Shown: in pieces, positions 25,642-34,329 of the stretch
Position numbering within the stretch: the first letter of the stretch is position 1
Layout: each line of letters starts with the position of its first letter
Assembly: GCA_947648385.1 (NCBI GenBank)
Contig: CANSNO010000005.1
Span: 1-55,908, forward strand
Direction: 5' to 3'
From: an uncultured Clostridia bacterium
GTDB lineage: Bacteria; Bacillota; Clostridia; Oscillospirales; Butyricicoccaceae
Length of the DNA stretch: 55,908 nucleotides
Made by a program: the position numbers and the translations under genes
The notes under the pieces: model-generated
Told to the model about the DNA's origin: nothing
The model's input: the letters and a program-made list of their open reading frames with translations, nothing else
The model's database searches: none

Positions 25642-26852
25642 TATTTTACCACTCTTCTGTAATTCTCAGGGTCGGTCATGCCCTCGGTGCTGAAAAGCAG
25701 AATGACGCTGTTTTCGTCAAGTCCGAGAGCTTTTCTGACCTCCGTCAGGCTTTCTCTGCCCATTATCCTGTTGACAAGGCCGAGACCGACGGCGGCCGAC
25801 TCGCCCGAGACAATGGCCTCGTCCCCCTCTGTGGGGTGAGCGTAAAGGTTCATGCCCTCGACGGTGACGTCGTCATCGCAGGCTATATAGGCCGATGCAA
25901 GGTCTCTTATAACGGGCCAGACGCCGATGCTCGGCACGCCGCAGTTGAGGCCGGCCATCATGGTGTTTTCGGCGCTCAAGACCCCGTGAGGCTCGCCGTC
26001 GTCAACCTCGGCCGAGTGGAAGAAACAGGCCACCTCGCTCGGCTCGACAACGATAAACTCGGGGCGGTTTTTAAGCTTTTGGGCATAATAGCCCATTATA
26101 CTGCCCGCGAAAGACCCGACTCCGGCCTGTAAAAACACATGGGTGGGTGCCGCTCCGACACTTTCAAGGCCGTCAAGTGCCTCCTGACCGACGGTGGTGT
26201 AGCCTTGAACGATAAGCTGCGGCACCTCCTCGTAGCCCTCCCATGCCGTATCCTGCACGAGAAAATAGCCATTTTCACGGGCTATCCTCTCGGTCAGCTT
26301 GACGGTGTCGTCATAGTTCAGCTCGGTGACGATACATTCCTCGGCTCCGACATTTTTAATAGCCTGTACGCGGCTGGGGGCCGATCCTTTGGGCATATAT
26401 ACATATGAGCGGCACCCGTATTGATGAGCCGCCCATGCCACGCCCCTTCCGTGGTTGCCGTCGGTGGTGGTGATAAAGACCATATCCTTTGTCTTTTCCC
26501 TGACCTCGGGAGAGGTCAAAAGTTCAAAATCGGCCTTTTGGGGGTCGAGACCGATATGGCGGCATATGACCTGACCGACGGCGAATATGCCGCCCATACC
26601 CTTAAAGGCCCCGAGGCCGAAAGATGCGAAACGCTTTGACTCGTCTTTTACATATATTCCTTTTACCCCGAGCTTTTTGGCAAGCGCCGAAAGGCTGACA
26701 AGGGGCGTCGGCTCATAAAAGGGCATACTTTTGTGAAAGTCCGCCACATAGGCAGTGTTATCGGGGGAAAGATAGCCGTAGGGAGCCATGGAAACCGACT
26801 TTAAATCGGCCGTCAAGAGCTTTATTCCGTCTGTTTTATCAAATATTTTCAT
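25641..26852 (-). CDS. dpaL: diaminopropionate ammonia-lyase
   Basis: This 403-aa PLP enzyme of fold type II converts 2,3-diaminopropionate to pyruvate and ammonia. The Schiff-base lysine is Lys84 in SFGLGAFKGMGG, and the family's DGNHGRGVAWAA and LQAGVGSFAG (phosphate-binding) motifs are present. Family length is about 400. It overlaps the MATE exporter gene upstream by 14 bases and the AlkD-like gene downstream by one. The combination suggests that a diaminopropionate-containing or related toxic compound is handled here, though that is inference from context. Confidence 0.92.
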   Translation of the reverse strand: MKIFDKTDGIKLLTADLKSVSMAPYGYLSPDNTAYVADFHKSMPFYEPTPLVSLSALAKKLGVKGIYVKDESKRFASFGLGAFKGMGGIFAVGQVICRHIGLDPQKADFELLTSPEVREKTKDMVFITTTDGNHGRGVAWAAHQYGCRSYVYMPKGSAPSRVQAIKNVGAEECIVTELNYDDTVKLTERIARENGYFLVQDTAWEGYEEVPQLIVQGYTTVGQEALDGLESVGAAPTHVFLQAGVGSFAGSIMGYYAQKLKNRPEFIVVEPSEVACFFHSAEVDDGEPHGVLSAENTMMAGLNCGVPSIGVWPVIRDLASAYIACDDDVTVEGMNLYAHPTEGDEAIVSGESAAVGLGLVNRIMGRESLTEVRKALGLDENSVILLFSTEGMTDPENYRRVVK

Positions 26853-28221
26853 TGGCGAGAGCCTCCTGCGCCTTAATGCGGCTGATGGTGTTGACGATAT
26901 CCTTTTTCTTGAATATGCCTATGCTGATGAGTATGCGCGTTATCTGGTCACAGGCGATGGCCCACCATATCCATGTGATGTCCAGATGAAGGACCCAGGC
27001 GCAGATGAGGGACATGGGCACCCTGACGCACCATATGCCGATAAATGAAACCAGCATAGGTATCTTCTTATATCCGGCGGCGCGGGTCATGCCTGTATAT
27101 ATCTTTGCCAGCACCTGAGGGGGCTGGGCAAAGCTCATGATGAAAACATATTTGACGCCGATGTCGTGGAGGGCCGGATTGTTTGTGAGGAAGCCCATAA
27201 AGAAGCCCGGCGCCAAAAACAGAGCGGCAAAGGACAGCACGGCCAGAACCGAGGATATCTTGAGAAGCTGTTTATAATAGGCCTTGAAAAGCTCCTGGTC
27301 TCTCATTCCGATGGCTTTGGCCCCCAGCGTAGTGGCCGTGGTCAGGAAGCCGACCGAGGGCATTTCGCAAAGCATTTCGGCCTGAAGGCCAAGCTGATAG
27401 GCGGCATAGCTGTCACTGCCGTAGCTGAGGATGACCTTGCTGAGAACGACAGCCGAGAACTGCCAGAAGAGGTTTTCGGCCGCGGCCGGAAGTCCCGTGG
27501 CGACGACCTCCTTGACACAGCCCACGTCCAGCTTCCAGAAGCTTTCTCCGTGGACGCAGTTTGAGAAAAAGCCATATGGCTTGTAAAGCAGCCAAAGACC
27601 CAGCAGAGCGCCGCTGGCCTGAGAGACGACATAGGCTATGGCGGCGCCGATGACGCCCAGCTCGGGACAGCCGAGTTTGCCGAAAATGAAGGAATATCCC
27701 ACAACGACGTTGACCACGTTGAGGACAATAGCGATAAGCATGGGCGTCCTTGTGTTGCCCTGGCCGTTGAAGGCCGCCGTGTTTATCGAGGTCAGCACGG
27801 TAAAGGGCACGGCCCAGACGGCTATCATTGTGTATTCCACGCCCCTGCCCAGAATGACGGGGTCGGTGGTGAAAACGCTCAATATCTGCCTCGGGAAAAG
27901 CAGGGTGACGGCCGTGAATATGATGGCCACAGGCATGATGGCAAGATATGTCTGTTCGGCAATCCTGCGGCATTTGCCCAACTTCCCGGCGCCGTAGCTG
28001 ACGGCTACCGCCACAGTGACGCCGACCCCTATGCCCCTGAAAAGGGCCCAATACATCTGGGTTACCCTCTGGGATATGCCCTGGGCCGATATGTCGGTGG
28101 AAATAAGGCGGCCTATCATGGCGGCCGTTATGACATTCGCCAAAATCTGGAGCATATTTTCCAGCACGACGGGTATCGCCAGATGGGTTATATCCCGTGA
28201 TATCTGTTTTTTGTCTATCAT
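26839..28221 (-). CDS. MATE family efflux transporter
   Basis: This 460-aa protein has twelve predicted membrane helices and the MATE sequence pattern (AIPVVLENMLQILANVITAAMIGRL, NTAAFNGQGNTRTPM, GLPAAAENLFWQF). Members export cationic or drug-like compounds using a sodium or proton gradient. GGGGGAGAGG precedes the ATG. It is the first gene of the overlapping operon with dpaL and the AlkD-like gene. Its leader holds two small hairpins (CCGAG/CTCGG near 28273-28287 and CTGC/GCAG near 28235-28248). Confidence 0.9.
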   Translation of the reverse strand: MIDKKQISRDITHLAIPVVLENMLQILANVITAAMIGRLISTDISAQGISQRVTQMYWALFRGIGVGVTVAVAVSYGAGKLGKCRRIAEQTYLAIMPVAIIFTAVTLLFPRQILSVFTTDPVILGRGVEYTMIAVWAVPFTVLTSINTAAFNGQGNTRTPMLIAIVLNVVNVVVGYSFIFGKLGCPELGVIGAAIAYVVSQASGALLGLWLLYKPYGFFSNCVHGESFWKLDVGCVKEVVATGLPAAAENLFWQFSAVVLSKVILSYGSDSYAAYQLGLQAEMLCEMPSVGFLTTATTLGAKAIGMRDQELFKAYYKQLLKISSVLAVLSFAALFLAPGFFMGFLTNNPALHDIGVKYVFIMSFAQPPQVLAKIYTGMTRAAGYKKIPMLVSFIGIWCVRVPMSLICAWVLHLDITWIWWAIACDQITRILISIGIFKKKDIVNTISRIKAQEALANENI

Positions 28222-28296
28222 GACCTCTCCCCCTGCAAAAAAGCAGCTTTTCCTTTCCTTTCTCTTCGCAGACCGAGTTCTCCTCGGTACAATAGC

Positions 28297-28325
28297 ATTA
28301 TATATGACGCGGCGCCTTTTTTCAA
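28297..28325 (-). promoter_or_regulatory. promoter of the MATE-dpaL-alkD operon
   Basis: On the minus strand TTGAAA (28320-28325), 17 bases, TATAAT (28297-28302). A 75-base leader follows. Confidence 0.75.
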
Positions 28326-28418
28326 CGCCTTAAAAAACTTTATTTGACAAAGTATAAAAAGCCCCCTGATTCAAACAATATTTAAAGCCCTAACATTTAT
28401 TTTATCAGGAGGTTTATC

Positions 28419-28736
28419 ATGACTCAACTCAAATGCTCCGCCGACACATGCGTCAACAACTGCAGCGGCCTCTGCGCCCTCAACGGCATTCAGGTCGACG
28501 GCTCGACGGCCTGCTGCTGCTCCGAGACGAGCTGCGGCTCCTTCTCGGCCAAGAGCGGCGCCTTTACAAACTCCGTCGGCTCCATGGACGCCAAGCCCGA
28601 GACAAGGATACAGTGCCACGCTCACGAGTGCGTATATAACAAGGATATGCGCTGCTCGGCCGACTCTATCCGCATTTCCGGCCACAACGCCGACTGCTGC
28701 GGCGACACCGAGTGCGCCACCTTCAAGGCAAGGTAA
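28419..28736 (+). CDS. DUF1540 protein with two cysteine-rich repeats
   Basis: This 105-aa protein consists of two copies of a motif of roughly 38 residues: LKCSADTCVNN...CALNGIQV...CCCSETSCGSF (5-43) and IQCHAHECVYN...CSADSIRI...CCGDTECATF (about 65-103). This is the DUF1540 pattern of Clostridia, thought to bind metal; no function is established. CAGGAGG precedes the ATG, and it is a single gene between the MATE operon and the flippase. Confidence 0.85.
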   Translation: MTQLKCSADTCVNNCSGLCALNGIQVDGSTACCCSETSCGSFSAKSGAFTNSVGSMDAKPETRIQCHAHECVYNKDMRCSADSIRISGHNADCCGDTECATFKAR

Positions 28737-28752
28737 ATTTTTTATTAAAATG

Positions 28753-28774
28753 GGGCGGAGAGTTATCTCCGCCC
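28753..28774 (+). terminator. hairpin between the DUF1540 gene and the flippase
   Basis: GGGCGGAGA (28753-28761), GTTA loop, TCTCCGCCC (28766-28774). There is no T tract on the plus strand, so it is a weak terminator at best. A promoter starts at the next base. Confidence 0.5.
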
Positions 28775-28803
28775 TTGACCGTCGATTTTATAGAGAGTAT
28801 ACT
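28775..28803 (+). promoter_or_regulatory. promoter of the flippase gene
   Basis: TTGACC (28775-28780), 17 bases, TATACT (28798-28803). Confidence 0.75.
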
Positions 28804-28838
28804 TTATATGTATGTTCCAGTAATTCGGAGGTCTGAAA

Positions 28839-30113
28839 TTGAAAGAAAAACTCAAAAAGTTTATGGAGCTGAAAGCCGTCCGCTCTGTGACGACCCTGTT
28901 TTCCGGCTCGCTGATAGCCCAGCTTATCGTCGTCGGCTCCTCCCCTTTCCTCTCTCGCATATTTACCGACGAGGAGATGGGCATATATACGCTGATGGTG
29001 ACCGTCGTCACCCTCTTCGGCTCGGTTGCCTGCCTCAAGTATGAACCGGCTATAGTGGTGGCCGAGACCGACGATGAGGCCTATAACATATTGGGTCTGT
29101 GCTTTTGGATTTGTCTTGCCATAACGGCTGTGACGGGAGCCGGGTACTGCGTTTACCTTTACTTAAAGCCGGAGATAGTTCGCTCGGCCGGAATATTTGC
29201 CCTTCTCACCATACCGATACTCTTTCTGACGGGCATGAACGACGCCCTCTTTTCTTTCAACACGCGCTTTAAAAACTACGACCTGATATCCAAGGCCTAT
29301 GTCACATCGTCGGCCTTAAAATATTCCTCCCAGATAGGCCTCGGCCTGCTGGGTATGAGCACCGGCGGCCTCAATACGGCCAATTTTGCCGGAACGGCGC
29401 TGGGGACATATTTTCACACGAGATATCTGTGGTACAGCCGCGACAAGGCCAGGTGCATCACCCGTCAGGGCATGAAGGAGGCGGCTGTCAAGCACCGCCG
29501 TCAGGCCTTCTTTACGGCTCCGGCATTCTTTGTCAGCACGGCCTATTTCCAGCTCCTCAATTTCTTTATCGAAATGCTTTACGGCTTCGGCACCTTCGGC
29601 CTTTACAGCCTGTCCTACCGTATGCTCAACGTCCCTCTGACCCTTATAGGGAACAACGTGGCCAGAGTTCTTTTCTTCCAGAACGCCACCACCGAATATA
29701 ACGAGACGGGAGGCTATCGCCGCTCGCTACTCATCTCGACGGGGGTTCTGGTGGCCATAGCCATACCCATGGTTATTTTGCTCTGCCTGCTGTCGCCGTG
29801 GCTTTTCTCGGTATTCTTCGGCGCGAGCTGGCGTATGTCGGGCGTATACGCCATATATCTGGCCCCCCTTTACGGCATAAGGCTGGTCGTACAGCCGCTG
29901 ACGCAGGCTCTTGTCATAGCCAAAAAACAGTCGATAGAGCTTGTCATTCAATGCGCTTTTCTTGCCTGCTCGGTAGCCGCTTTTGTATACTGCCGCGCGA
30001 CAGGGGCGCCTATGGAGAGCTTTCTGACCTTTATCTCCGTTTCCTACAGCTTTTTCTACCTTGTCCTTTACGGGGCTATTTTCCATTACGGCAAGGGCAA
30101 AAAGCAGGCATAA
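28839..30113 (+). CDS. polysaccharide (Wzx-like) flippase
   Basis: This 424-aa protein has about twelve membrane segments. The opening SVTTLFSGSLIAQLIVVGSSPFL resembles oligosaccharide flippases of the MOP superfamily, which move lipid-linked sugar units across the membrane. The TTG start at 28839 is supported by CGGAGGT nine bases upstream; no ATG fits. It stands alone, without glycosyltransferases next to it. It may serve the wall polysaccharide modified by the CsaB fusion at 42.4 kb, but that is only a suggestion. Confidence 0.85.
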   Translation: MKEKLKKFMELKAVRSVTTLFSGSLIAQLIVVGSSPFLSRIFTDEEMGIYTLMVTVVTLFGSVACLKYEPAIVVAETDDEAYNILGLCFWICLAITAVTGAGYCVYLYLKPEIVRSAGIFALLTIPILFLTGMNDALFSFNTRFKNYDLISKAYVTSSALKYSSQIGLGLLGMSTGGLNTANFAGTALGTYFHTRYLWYSRDKARCITRQGMKEAAVKHRRQAFFTAPAFFVSTAYFQLLNFFIEMLYGFGTFGLYSLSYRMLNVPLTLIGNNVARVLFFQNATTEYNETGGYRRSLLISTGVLVAIAIPMVILLCLLSPWLFSVFFGASWRMSGVYAIYLAPLYGIRLVVQPLTQALVIAKKQSIELVIQCAFLACSVAAFVYCRATGAPMESFLTFISVSYSFFYLVLYGAIFHYGKGKKQA

Positions 30114-30130
30114 AAAAGCATAGTGGCTTT

Positions 30131-30154
30131 CCGCGGTATATCCGCGGTTTTTTT
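30131..30154 (+). terminator. terminator after the flippase gene
   Basis: CCGCGG (30131-30136), TATAT, CCGCGG (30142-30147), followed by seven T. Confidence 0.85.
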
Positions 30155-30264
30155 GCGCCTTTTTTCCCTCCATTTCACTCATTTTCCGTCAAACGCCGCA
30201 TTTTTCGGCCTTGAAAGACCCAATTCGAGCCGACTTTGGACTGTTTTTGAGGAAAAGCCGAGGC

Positions 30265-30308
30265 TTGACAAAGATGCAACTTGAGCATATAATAAAGTTG
30301 TAACTTTA
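30265..30308 (+). promoter_or_regulatory. opuC promoter with overlapping palindromic operator
   Basis: TTGACA (30265-30270), 17 bases, TATAAT (30288-30293) form a perfect promoter. The 16-base palindrome TAAAGTTGTAACTTTA (30293-30308) starts on the last base of the -10 box and covers the transcription start. A further AACTT (30278-30282) inside the spacer makes a half site. The layout predicts tight repression by a dimer or tetramer, most simply the GntR-RCK_C protein encoded at the end of the operon. Confidence 0.75.
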
Positions 30309-30324
30309 AGATGAGGTGAAATAA

Positions 30325-31446
30325 TTGGTAAGATTTGAAAATGTCCATATGTCCTATGGAGAGCACGCCGTGCTGAAGGGCATAGACCTGCACATCGAGC
30401 CCGGACAGCTGGCCGTGCTTATCGGCCCGTCCGGCTGCGGCAAGACGACCACCCTTCAGCTGATAAACCGGCTTATAACGCCCACCGAGGGCAAAATATT
30501 CGTTAACGGCCGTGATATCAGCACCGTCGACCCGGTAGAGCTGAGGCGCGGTATCGGATATGTAATACAGGAAATAGGCCTTTTCCCACACATGACGGTA
30601 AAACAGAACATCGAAATAGTTCCCAAACTGCTTGGATGGGATGAACAAAAAAGGAGCGCGAGGTCAAAGGAGCTGCTCAAGCTTGTGGGCATGGAAGAAA
30701 GATATCTTGACGTCTACCCCGCAAAGCTCAGCGGCGGACAGCAGCAACGCATCGGACTTTTGAGAGCTTTGGCCGTAGAGCCGCCCATCGTATTGATGGA
30801 CGAGCCTTTTGGCGCCCTTGACCCGATAACAAGAGAATCGCTTCAGGACGAGATAATGACCCTAAATAAAAAGCTGCACAAAACCGTTATATTTGTCACC
30901 CACGATATGGACGAGGCCCTTAAAATAGCCGACGTCATAATTTTGATGAAGGACGGCAATATCGTGCAGGCGGCCACCCCAAAGGAGCTTTTGTCCCATC
31001 CGGCCAATGAGTTTGTCGAAAGCTTTATAGGAAAACAAAGGCAGGCCGTCGGAAAGCTGGATACCGTGCGCGAGGTAATGAGCGCAAGGGTCGTGTGCGC
31101 CCCCGACGATACCAGCGTGGTGGAAGCCGTCGACCTTATGCGCCGCCAGCGAGTACCCTCCGTATTCGTTCTCAACAAGGAGGGCGGCTTTGACGGCCAG
31201 ATATCCATTAAAGACATCCAATCATTTTCCTGCACGGGAGACGAGATGATATCACGCCTGGCAAACAAGCAGATTCCGACGGTCCACCCCGAGGGCTCTG
31301 CCTCGGAGGCTTTCAAGATCATGATGCAGGAAAATATAGACGAGCTGCCGGTGGTCGACGGCGACCGCGTCGTAGGTATAGTGACGAGACGAAGCATGGT
31401 CACGTCTCTGGCCAAGGTCGTATGGCAGGGTGAAGCTCATGAGTAG
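30325..31446 (+). CDS. opuCA: OpuC osmolyte ABC transporter ATPase with CBS domains
   Basis: This 373-aa ATPase energises uptake of glycine betaine, carnitine or choline. Walker A is GPSGCGKTT (about 34-42), the signature [15 protein letters not shown], Walker B IVLMDEPFGALDP. Two CBS domains fill residues about 245-365 (VREVMSARVV..., ANKQIPTVHPEGSASEAF). In Listeria OpuCA the CBS region binds c-di-AMP and inhibits transport; whether this protein does so is inference. The TTG start at 30325 follows GAGGTGA. Its stop overlaps the next gene. Confidence 0.93.
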   Translation: MVRFENVHMSYGEHAVLKGIDLHIEPGQLAVLIGPSGCGKTTTLQLINRLITPTEGKIFVNGRDISTVDPVELRRGIGYVIQEIGLFPHMTVKQNIEIVPKLLGWDEQKRSARSKELLKLVGMEERYLDVYPAKLSGGQQQRIGLLRALAVEPPIVLMDEPFGALDPITRESLQDEIMTLNKKLHKTVIFVTHDMDEALKIADVIILMKDGNIVQAATPKELLSHPANEFVESFIGKQRQAVGKLDTVREVMSARVVCAPDDTSVVEAVDLMRRQRVPSVFVLNKEGGFDGQISIKDIQSFSCTGDEMISRLANKQIPTVHPEGSASEAFKIMMQENIDELPVVDGDRVVGIVTRRSMVTSLAKVVWQGEAHE

Positions 31447-32086
31447 TTTTTTTGCCGTCGCAGTAAAAAATCAGGAGCTTATCCTTTCTTCCCTTTCGCG
31501 CCACCTGCTGATATGCGCGCTATCTCTGGCTCTGGGGATTATCGCGGCCGTCCCTGCCGGCATCTTCCTCACATACCGCAAAAAAACGGCCAAAGCGGTT
31601 CTTGCCGTATTGGGAGTAATCAATACAATACCGAGCATAGTTTTGCTCGGCGTGGCCATGATGATATTCGGTCTGGGAGTTTACCCGGCCATCGCCGTGC
31701 TGTTTCTCTATTCCCTGCTGCCCATCGTCCGCGGTACATATACGGGCATACTTGATATAGACCCGAAATATCTCAAGGCGGCCAGAGGCATGGGTATGAA
31801 CCGGCTGCAGATTCTGCGCGTAGTCCAGCTCCCCCTTGCCATGCCGGCCATTGTGACGGGAATCAGGCTGAGCGCCATATATGTCATATCGTGGGCCACC
31901 CTGGCGGCCTTCATCGGCGGAGGCGGTCTTGGCGACGTCATATGGATGGGGCTGCAGAGCTATAACTTCCGGCTTGTTATATGGGGCGCGCTGCCGGCCA
32001 CCCTTCTGGCCTTTCTTGTAAGCTGGCTCCTAAACCGCGTCATTCGCCTGACGCAGAAACATATATCAAGGGAGGTGGCGCAGTGA
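31439..32086 (+). CDS. opuCB: OpuC osmolyte ABC transporter permease (first)
   Basis: This 215-aa permease has about five or six membrane segments and the BPD_transp_1 pattern (NTIPSIVLLGVAMMIFGLGVYPAI, KAARGMGMNRLQILRVVQLPLAMP as EAA loop). ATG at 31439 overlaps the opuCA stop; AGGGTG is the ribosome site. A GTG at 31430 is a weaker alternative. It should pair with the second permease in the membrane complex. Confidence 0.9.
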   Translation: MSSFFAVAVKNQELILSSLSRHLLICALSLALGIIAAVPAGIFLTYRKKTAKAVLAVLGVINTIPSIVLLGVAMMIFGLGVYPAIAVLFLYSLLPIVRGTYTGILDIDPKYLKAARGMGMNRLQILRVVQLPLAMPAIVTGIRLSAIYVISWATLAAFIGGGGLGDVIWMGLQSYNFRLVIWGALPATLLAFLVSWLLNRVIRLTQKHISREVAQ

Positions 32087-32685
32087 ACTGGCCTTCTGTA
32101 TTTTCAGCCGTGCTCACCCATCTTCAAATCACCTTTTTCGGGGTTTTGCTGGGATGTGTCATCGGCCTGCCCATGGCTGTCCTGCTGATCCAAAAGCCCA
32201 AGCTCAGCCACAGCGTCTTTGCCGTCATTGACCTTGTGCAGACCGTACCCACCCTCGCCATGCTGATTTTCGTCATGCTGCTGCTCGGTCTCAACAACCG
32301 GACGGTCGTAGTGTCCATCGCCCTTTTTTCTCTGTTCCCCATAATCCGCAACGCATATGTCGGGCTCAATTCCGTCGACCGGGGAACTCTCCGTGCGGCC
32401 AAGGGAATAGGCATGACCCAATTACAGGTATTTACAAAGGTTCGCATCCCCATCGCCGCTCCTATGATACTCGCCGGCATAAGGCTGGCCGTAGTTTCGG
32501 CTTTGAGCATAGCGACGACAGGCGTATTTATCGGCGCCGGCGGACTTGGGATGCTGGTATGGCGCGGAATACAAACGCGCAATACGGCCATGATGCTCTC
32601 CGGGGCCGTTCCGATTTCGATGCTGGCGCTGATGCTGGAATATTTCATAGAAAGAATAGAAAAAAAGCTTACCTATTATAAGTAA
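32083..32685 (+). CDS. opuCD: OpuC osmolyte ABC transporter permease (second)
   Basis: This 200-aa permease has the same fold as the first (QTVPTLAMLIFVMLLLGL, RAAKGIGMTQLQVFTKVRIPIAAP). GTG at 32083 overlaps the upstream stop by four bases (GTGA) and is preceded by GGGAGGTG. The order here is ATPase, permease, permease, binding protein; in Bacillus and Listeria the binding protein lies between the permeases. Confidence 0.9.
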   Translation: MNWPSVFSAVLTHLQITFFGVLLGCVIGLPMAVLLIQKPKLSHSVFAVIDLVQTVPTLAMLIFVMLLLGLNNRTVVVSIALFSLFPIIRNAYVGLNSVDRGTLRAAKGIGMTQLQVFTKVRIPIAAPMILAGIRLAVVSALSIATTGVFIGAGGLGMLVWRGIQTRNTAMMLSGAVPISMLALMLEYFIERIEKKLTYYK

Positions 32686-32696
32686 AAGGAGAAAAC

Positions 32697-33608
32697 ATGA
32701 AAAACACACACAAAAGACCTGTCTGCGCCGTTTTGGCTGCGGCCGTATTCGCGGCGTGTATCCTTTTTACAGCCTGCGGCTCGGAGGACAGTATAACCAT
32801 AGGTTCCAAGCAGTACACCGAGAGCATACTTATCGGAGAAATGTACGCGCAGCTTATCGAGGCAAAAACCGACATCAAGGTAGTCAGAAAACTGAACCTG
32901 GGCGGAACTTCGGTATGTATGTCGGCCCTTAAGGAGGGTGAAATCGACGCCTGCCCGATGTATACCGGCACACTATACAACGAAGTGCTCGGTCACGAGC
33001 TTGATGACAGCGTGACAAGCGAAAAAATACAACAGATATGTGAAACGGAAATGCAGGAGCAATTCGGCATCACAGTCTTTGAGCCTCAGGGACAGAACAA
33101 CACCTATACTCTCGCCGTCAAAGCCTCACGCCAGCAGGAGCTTGGCGCGTATTCCATATCCGACCTGGCGGCCGTTTCCGACAGGCTGACCTTTGGCGCC
33201 GACCACATTTTCTACACCCGTGTATACGACGGCTATGACGGGCTTGTAAAAACATACGGGTTAAACTTCAAGGACGCGCTGAAAATGGACAGTTCACTGC
33301 TATATGAGGCCGTTGACAGCGGCGACCTTGACGTGGTGGAGGTCTATTCCACCGACGCCCTGTTGAAAAAATACGAGCTTGTCTGCCTGGAGGACGACAA
33401 GGGCCTTTTCCCTCCCTATGAGGGGGTTATGACATGCAGGAGCGATATCCTTGAGACATACCCCGAATTAAAGGAAATATTCAACTCTCTTGCCGGCGCT
33501 CTTGACGACGATACCGTTCAGGGTTTAAACTATCAGGTAGACATAGAACAGAAAAACGTCGAGACTGTCGCAAAGGAGTTTCTGAGCGAGCATGGATACA
33601 TCGGATAA
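32697..33608 (+). CDS. opuCC: OpuC substrate-binding lipoprotein
   Basis: This 303-aa lipoprotein has a signal peptide with lipobox FTAC (Cys about 27), so it is tethered outside the membrane. The mature part starts ITIGSKQYTESILIGEMYAQ, the hallmark of the OpuAC/ProX-type family that binds quaternary amines, and contains the aromatic-rich FYTRVYDGYDGLVKTYGL segment. AAAAGGAG precedes the ATG. Its 3' end overlaps the regulator gene by 17 bases. Confidence 0.92.
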   Translation: MKNTHKRPVCAVLAAAVFAACILFTACGSEDSITIGSKQYTESILIGEMYAQLIEAKTDIKVVRKLNLGGTSVCMSALKEGEIDACPMYTGTLYNEVLGHELDDSVTSEKIQQICETEMQEQFGITVFEPQGQNNTYTLAVKASRQQELGAYSISDLAAVSDRLTFGADHIFYTRVYDGYDGLVKTYGLNFKDALKMDSSLLYEAVDSGDLDVVEVYSTDALLKKYELVCLEDDKGLFPPYEGVMTCRSDILETYPELKEIFNSLAGALDDDTVQGLNYQVDIEQKNVETVAKEFLSEHGYIG

Positions 33609-34269
33609 GAAAACCGACGCTGAAATACAGCAGTGGGAAAAAAGCCTGCCTCAAGGCGCCTCAAAATATCAGGAAATAGCCTATGATATCGCCGTAAAGA
33701 TAGCCTTGGGAAAATATAAACCCGGCGAAAAGCTTTATGTCAAATCCTCCATATCCTGCCAGTACGGCGTCTCGTATGAAACGGCGCGGCGGGCTCTGGC
33801 CGTTCTGAGCAATCTCGAAATAGTTAAGACGGTCAAAGGCAGTGGAGTGACAATATATTCTTGCGAAAAAGCGTCGGAATATGTGGCCCAGTTCAAAGAC
33901 GTCACAACGGTGTCCGAGCTTCAAAACCAGCTGCAGGAAGAGCTGAGGCTTCAAAATGAAAGCGCGCGGCGCATGGACGGAATTTTGCAGAGCATTAAGG
34001 AAAAGGTTAGCCGCATGAACATGGCCAAGCTCTTTTCGCCTTACGCCATAAGCCTGTCGGACGATTGTCCCCATCTGGGCAAAACGCTGCGCGATTTGAA
34101 TTTCTGGCACAATACGCTTGCCACGGTTCTGGCTATCCGCCGCGGAGAACAGATGCTTCTTTCCCCCGGCCCATATGAAATTATGATGGCCGGAGACGTT
34201 CTTTATTATGTTGGAGATTGGGACAGTGTTTCGAGAGTCGAGATGCTGATGTGTCCTAAATCCAGATAA
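33592..34269 (+). CDS. GntR-family regulator with RCK_C domain, BusR-like
   Basis: This 225-aa protein has a GntR winged helix (about 22-90: ALGKYKPGEKLYVKSSISCQ, YETARRALAVLSNLEIV), a coiled coil (about 105-140) and a C-terminal RCK_C/TrkA_C domain (about 155-225: GKTLRDLNFWHNTLATVLAI, LSPGPYEIMMAGDVLYYVGD). This is the architecture of BusR, the c-di-AMP-dependent repressor of betaine transport genes in lactococci and streptococci. The overlap with opuCC and the palindrome at the operon promoter fit that role. The family match is strong by architecture; ligand and target are inferred. Confidence 0.88.
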   Translation: MDTSDKKTDAEIQQWEKSLPQGASKYQEIAYDIAVKIALGKYKPGEKLYVKSSISCQYGVSYETARRALAVLSNLEIVKTVKGSGVTIYSCEKASEYVAQFKDVTTVSELQNQLQEELRLQNESARRMDGILQSIKEKVSRMNMAKLFSPYAISLSDDCPHLGKTLRDLNFWHNTLATVLAIRRGEQMLLSPGPYEIMMAGDVLYYVGDWDSVSRVEMLMCPKSR

Positions 34270-34293
34270 ATCCGCCGCATATGGCGTCATATT

Positions 34294-34327
34294 AAAAAAG
34301 GACGCCGTATGCGGCGTCCTTTTTTTG
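34294..34327. terminator. bidirectional terminator after the opuC operon
   Basis: GGACGCCG (34300-34307), loop TATG, CGGCGTCC (34312-34319), flanked by A and T runs. The upstream segment 34273-34287 can pair with 34301-34315 instead (one mismatch). Confidence 0.9.
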
Positions 34328-34329
34328 TA

